IMG/VR virus record: IMGVR_UViG_3300050821_009352
Span: 1-29,906 of that record
Strand: one strand, 5' to 3'
Length of the DNA stretch: 29,906 nt
From: a virus
Of the stretch, positions 29,892-29,906 are shown piece by piece (the first letter of the stretch is position 1; each line of letters opens with the position of its first letter). The notes beneath the pieces are model-generated. The model saw only the letters and a program-made list of their open reading frames with translations, was not told the origin of the DNA and did not search any database. A program made the position numbers and the translations under genes.

Positions 29892-29906
29892 CCCCCCCCC
29901 CCCCCC

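Overview
The window is a stretch of a tailed-phage (Caudoviricetes) genome or prophage, cut at both ends. The DNA is strongly GC-rich throughout, genes are tightly packed, and start/stop overlaps (ATGA, TGATG, TAATG, GTGA) are the rule. The morphogenesis set is terminase, portal of about 727 aa, scaffold-like protein, N4-gp56-type major capsid protein, connector, a propeller-like nozzle protein and internal virion proteins. No tape-measure or tail-tube gene is visible, which points to a short-tailed virus. A tyrosine integrase and a divergent Cro/YdaS-like regulator indicate a temperate lifestyle. The host cannot be read from the sequence. Thr-rich TTTSTTT linkers and signal peptides fit a Gram-negative soil or sediment bacterium, but that is only an inference.

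Layout. From 2 to 4032 (+) lie the packaging genes. The large terminase is split: an ATPase half (332-1057) and a nuclease half (2954-3793) are separated by five small genes, two of them paralogues. From 4064 to 6667 (+) come four small structural or secreted genes; three carry signal peptides and two of these share a Cys-rich N-terminal module. From 6664 to 13163 (+) lie portal, two small basic proteins, scaffold candidate, capsid, head-completion genes and a connector. From 13164 to 24239 (+) lie the nozzle-like protein, a fibre-like protein, a GNAT enzyme, a block of Gly/Gln-rich and internal virion proteins (one with a lysozyme-like domain), a PurD-like ATP-grasp enzyme and a collagen-like fibre.

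From 28990 down to 24243 (-) runs a single fifteen-gene early operon in which every neighbouring pair overlaps by 1, 4 or 8 bases. It starts at a good sigma70-type promoter whose predicted start point falls on the first ATG (leaderless). Its middle is a series of very small genes that end with nearly the same tail (WAK followed by E or D). That tail encodes the Shine-Dalgarno sequence of the next gene. Five of them also share a coiled-coil block (ERDEAR). Downstream are a ribbon-helix-helix protein, a ssDNA-annealing recombinase, a PD-(D/E)XK exonuclease and two small membrane or exported proteins. The regulator (29089-29436, +) diverges from this operon, and the integrase (29514 to the end, -) runs into a poly-C contig edge.

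The most unusual things are the modular small-gene array with repeated junctions and repeated coiled-coil DNA, the split terminase with inserted genes, the secreted Cys-rich proteins within the morphogenesis block, an ATP-grasp enzyme with an altered metal-binding motif beside a fibre gene, and an annealing protein fused to a spanin-like membrane/coiled-coil tail.
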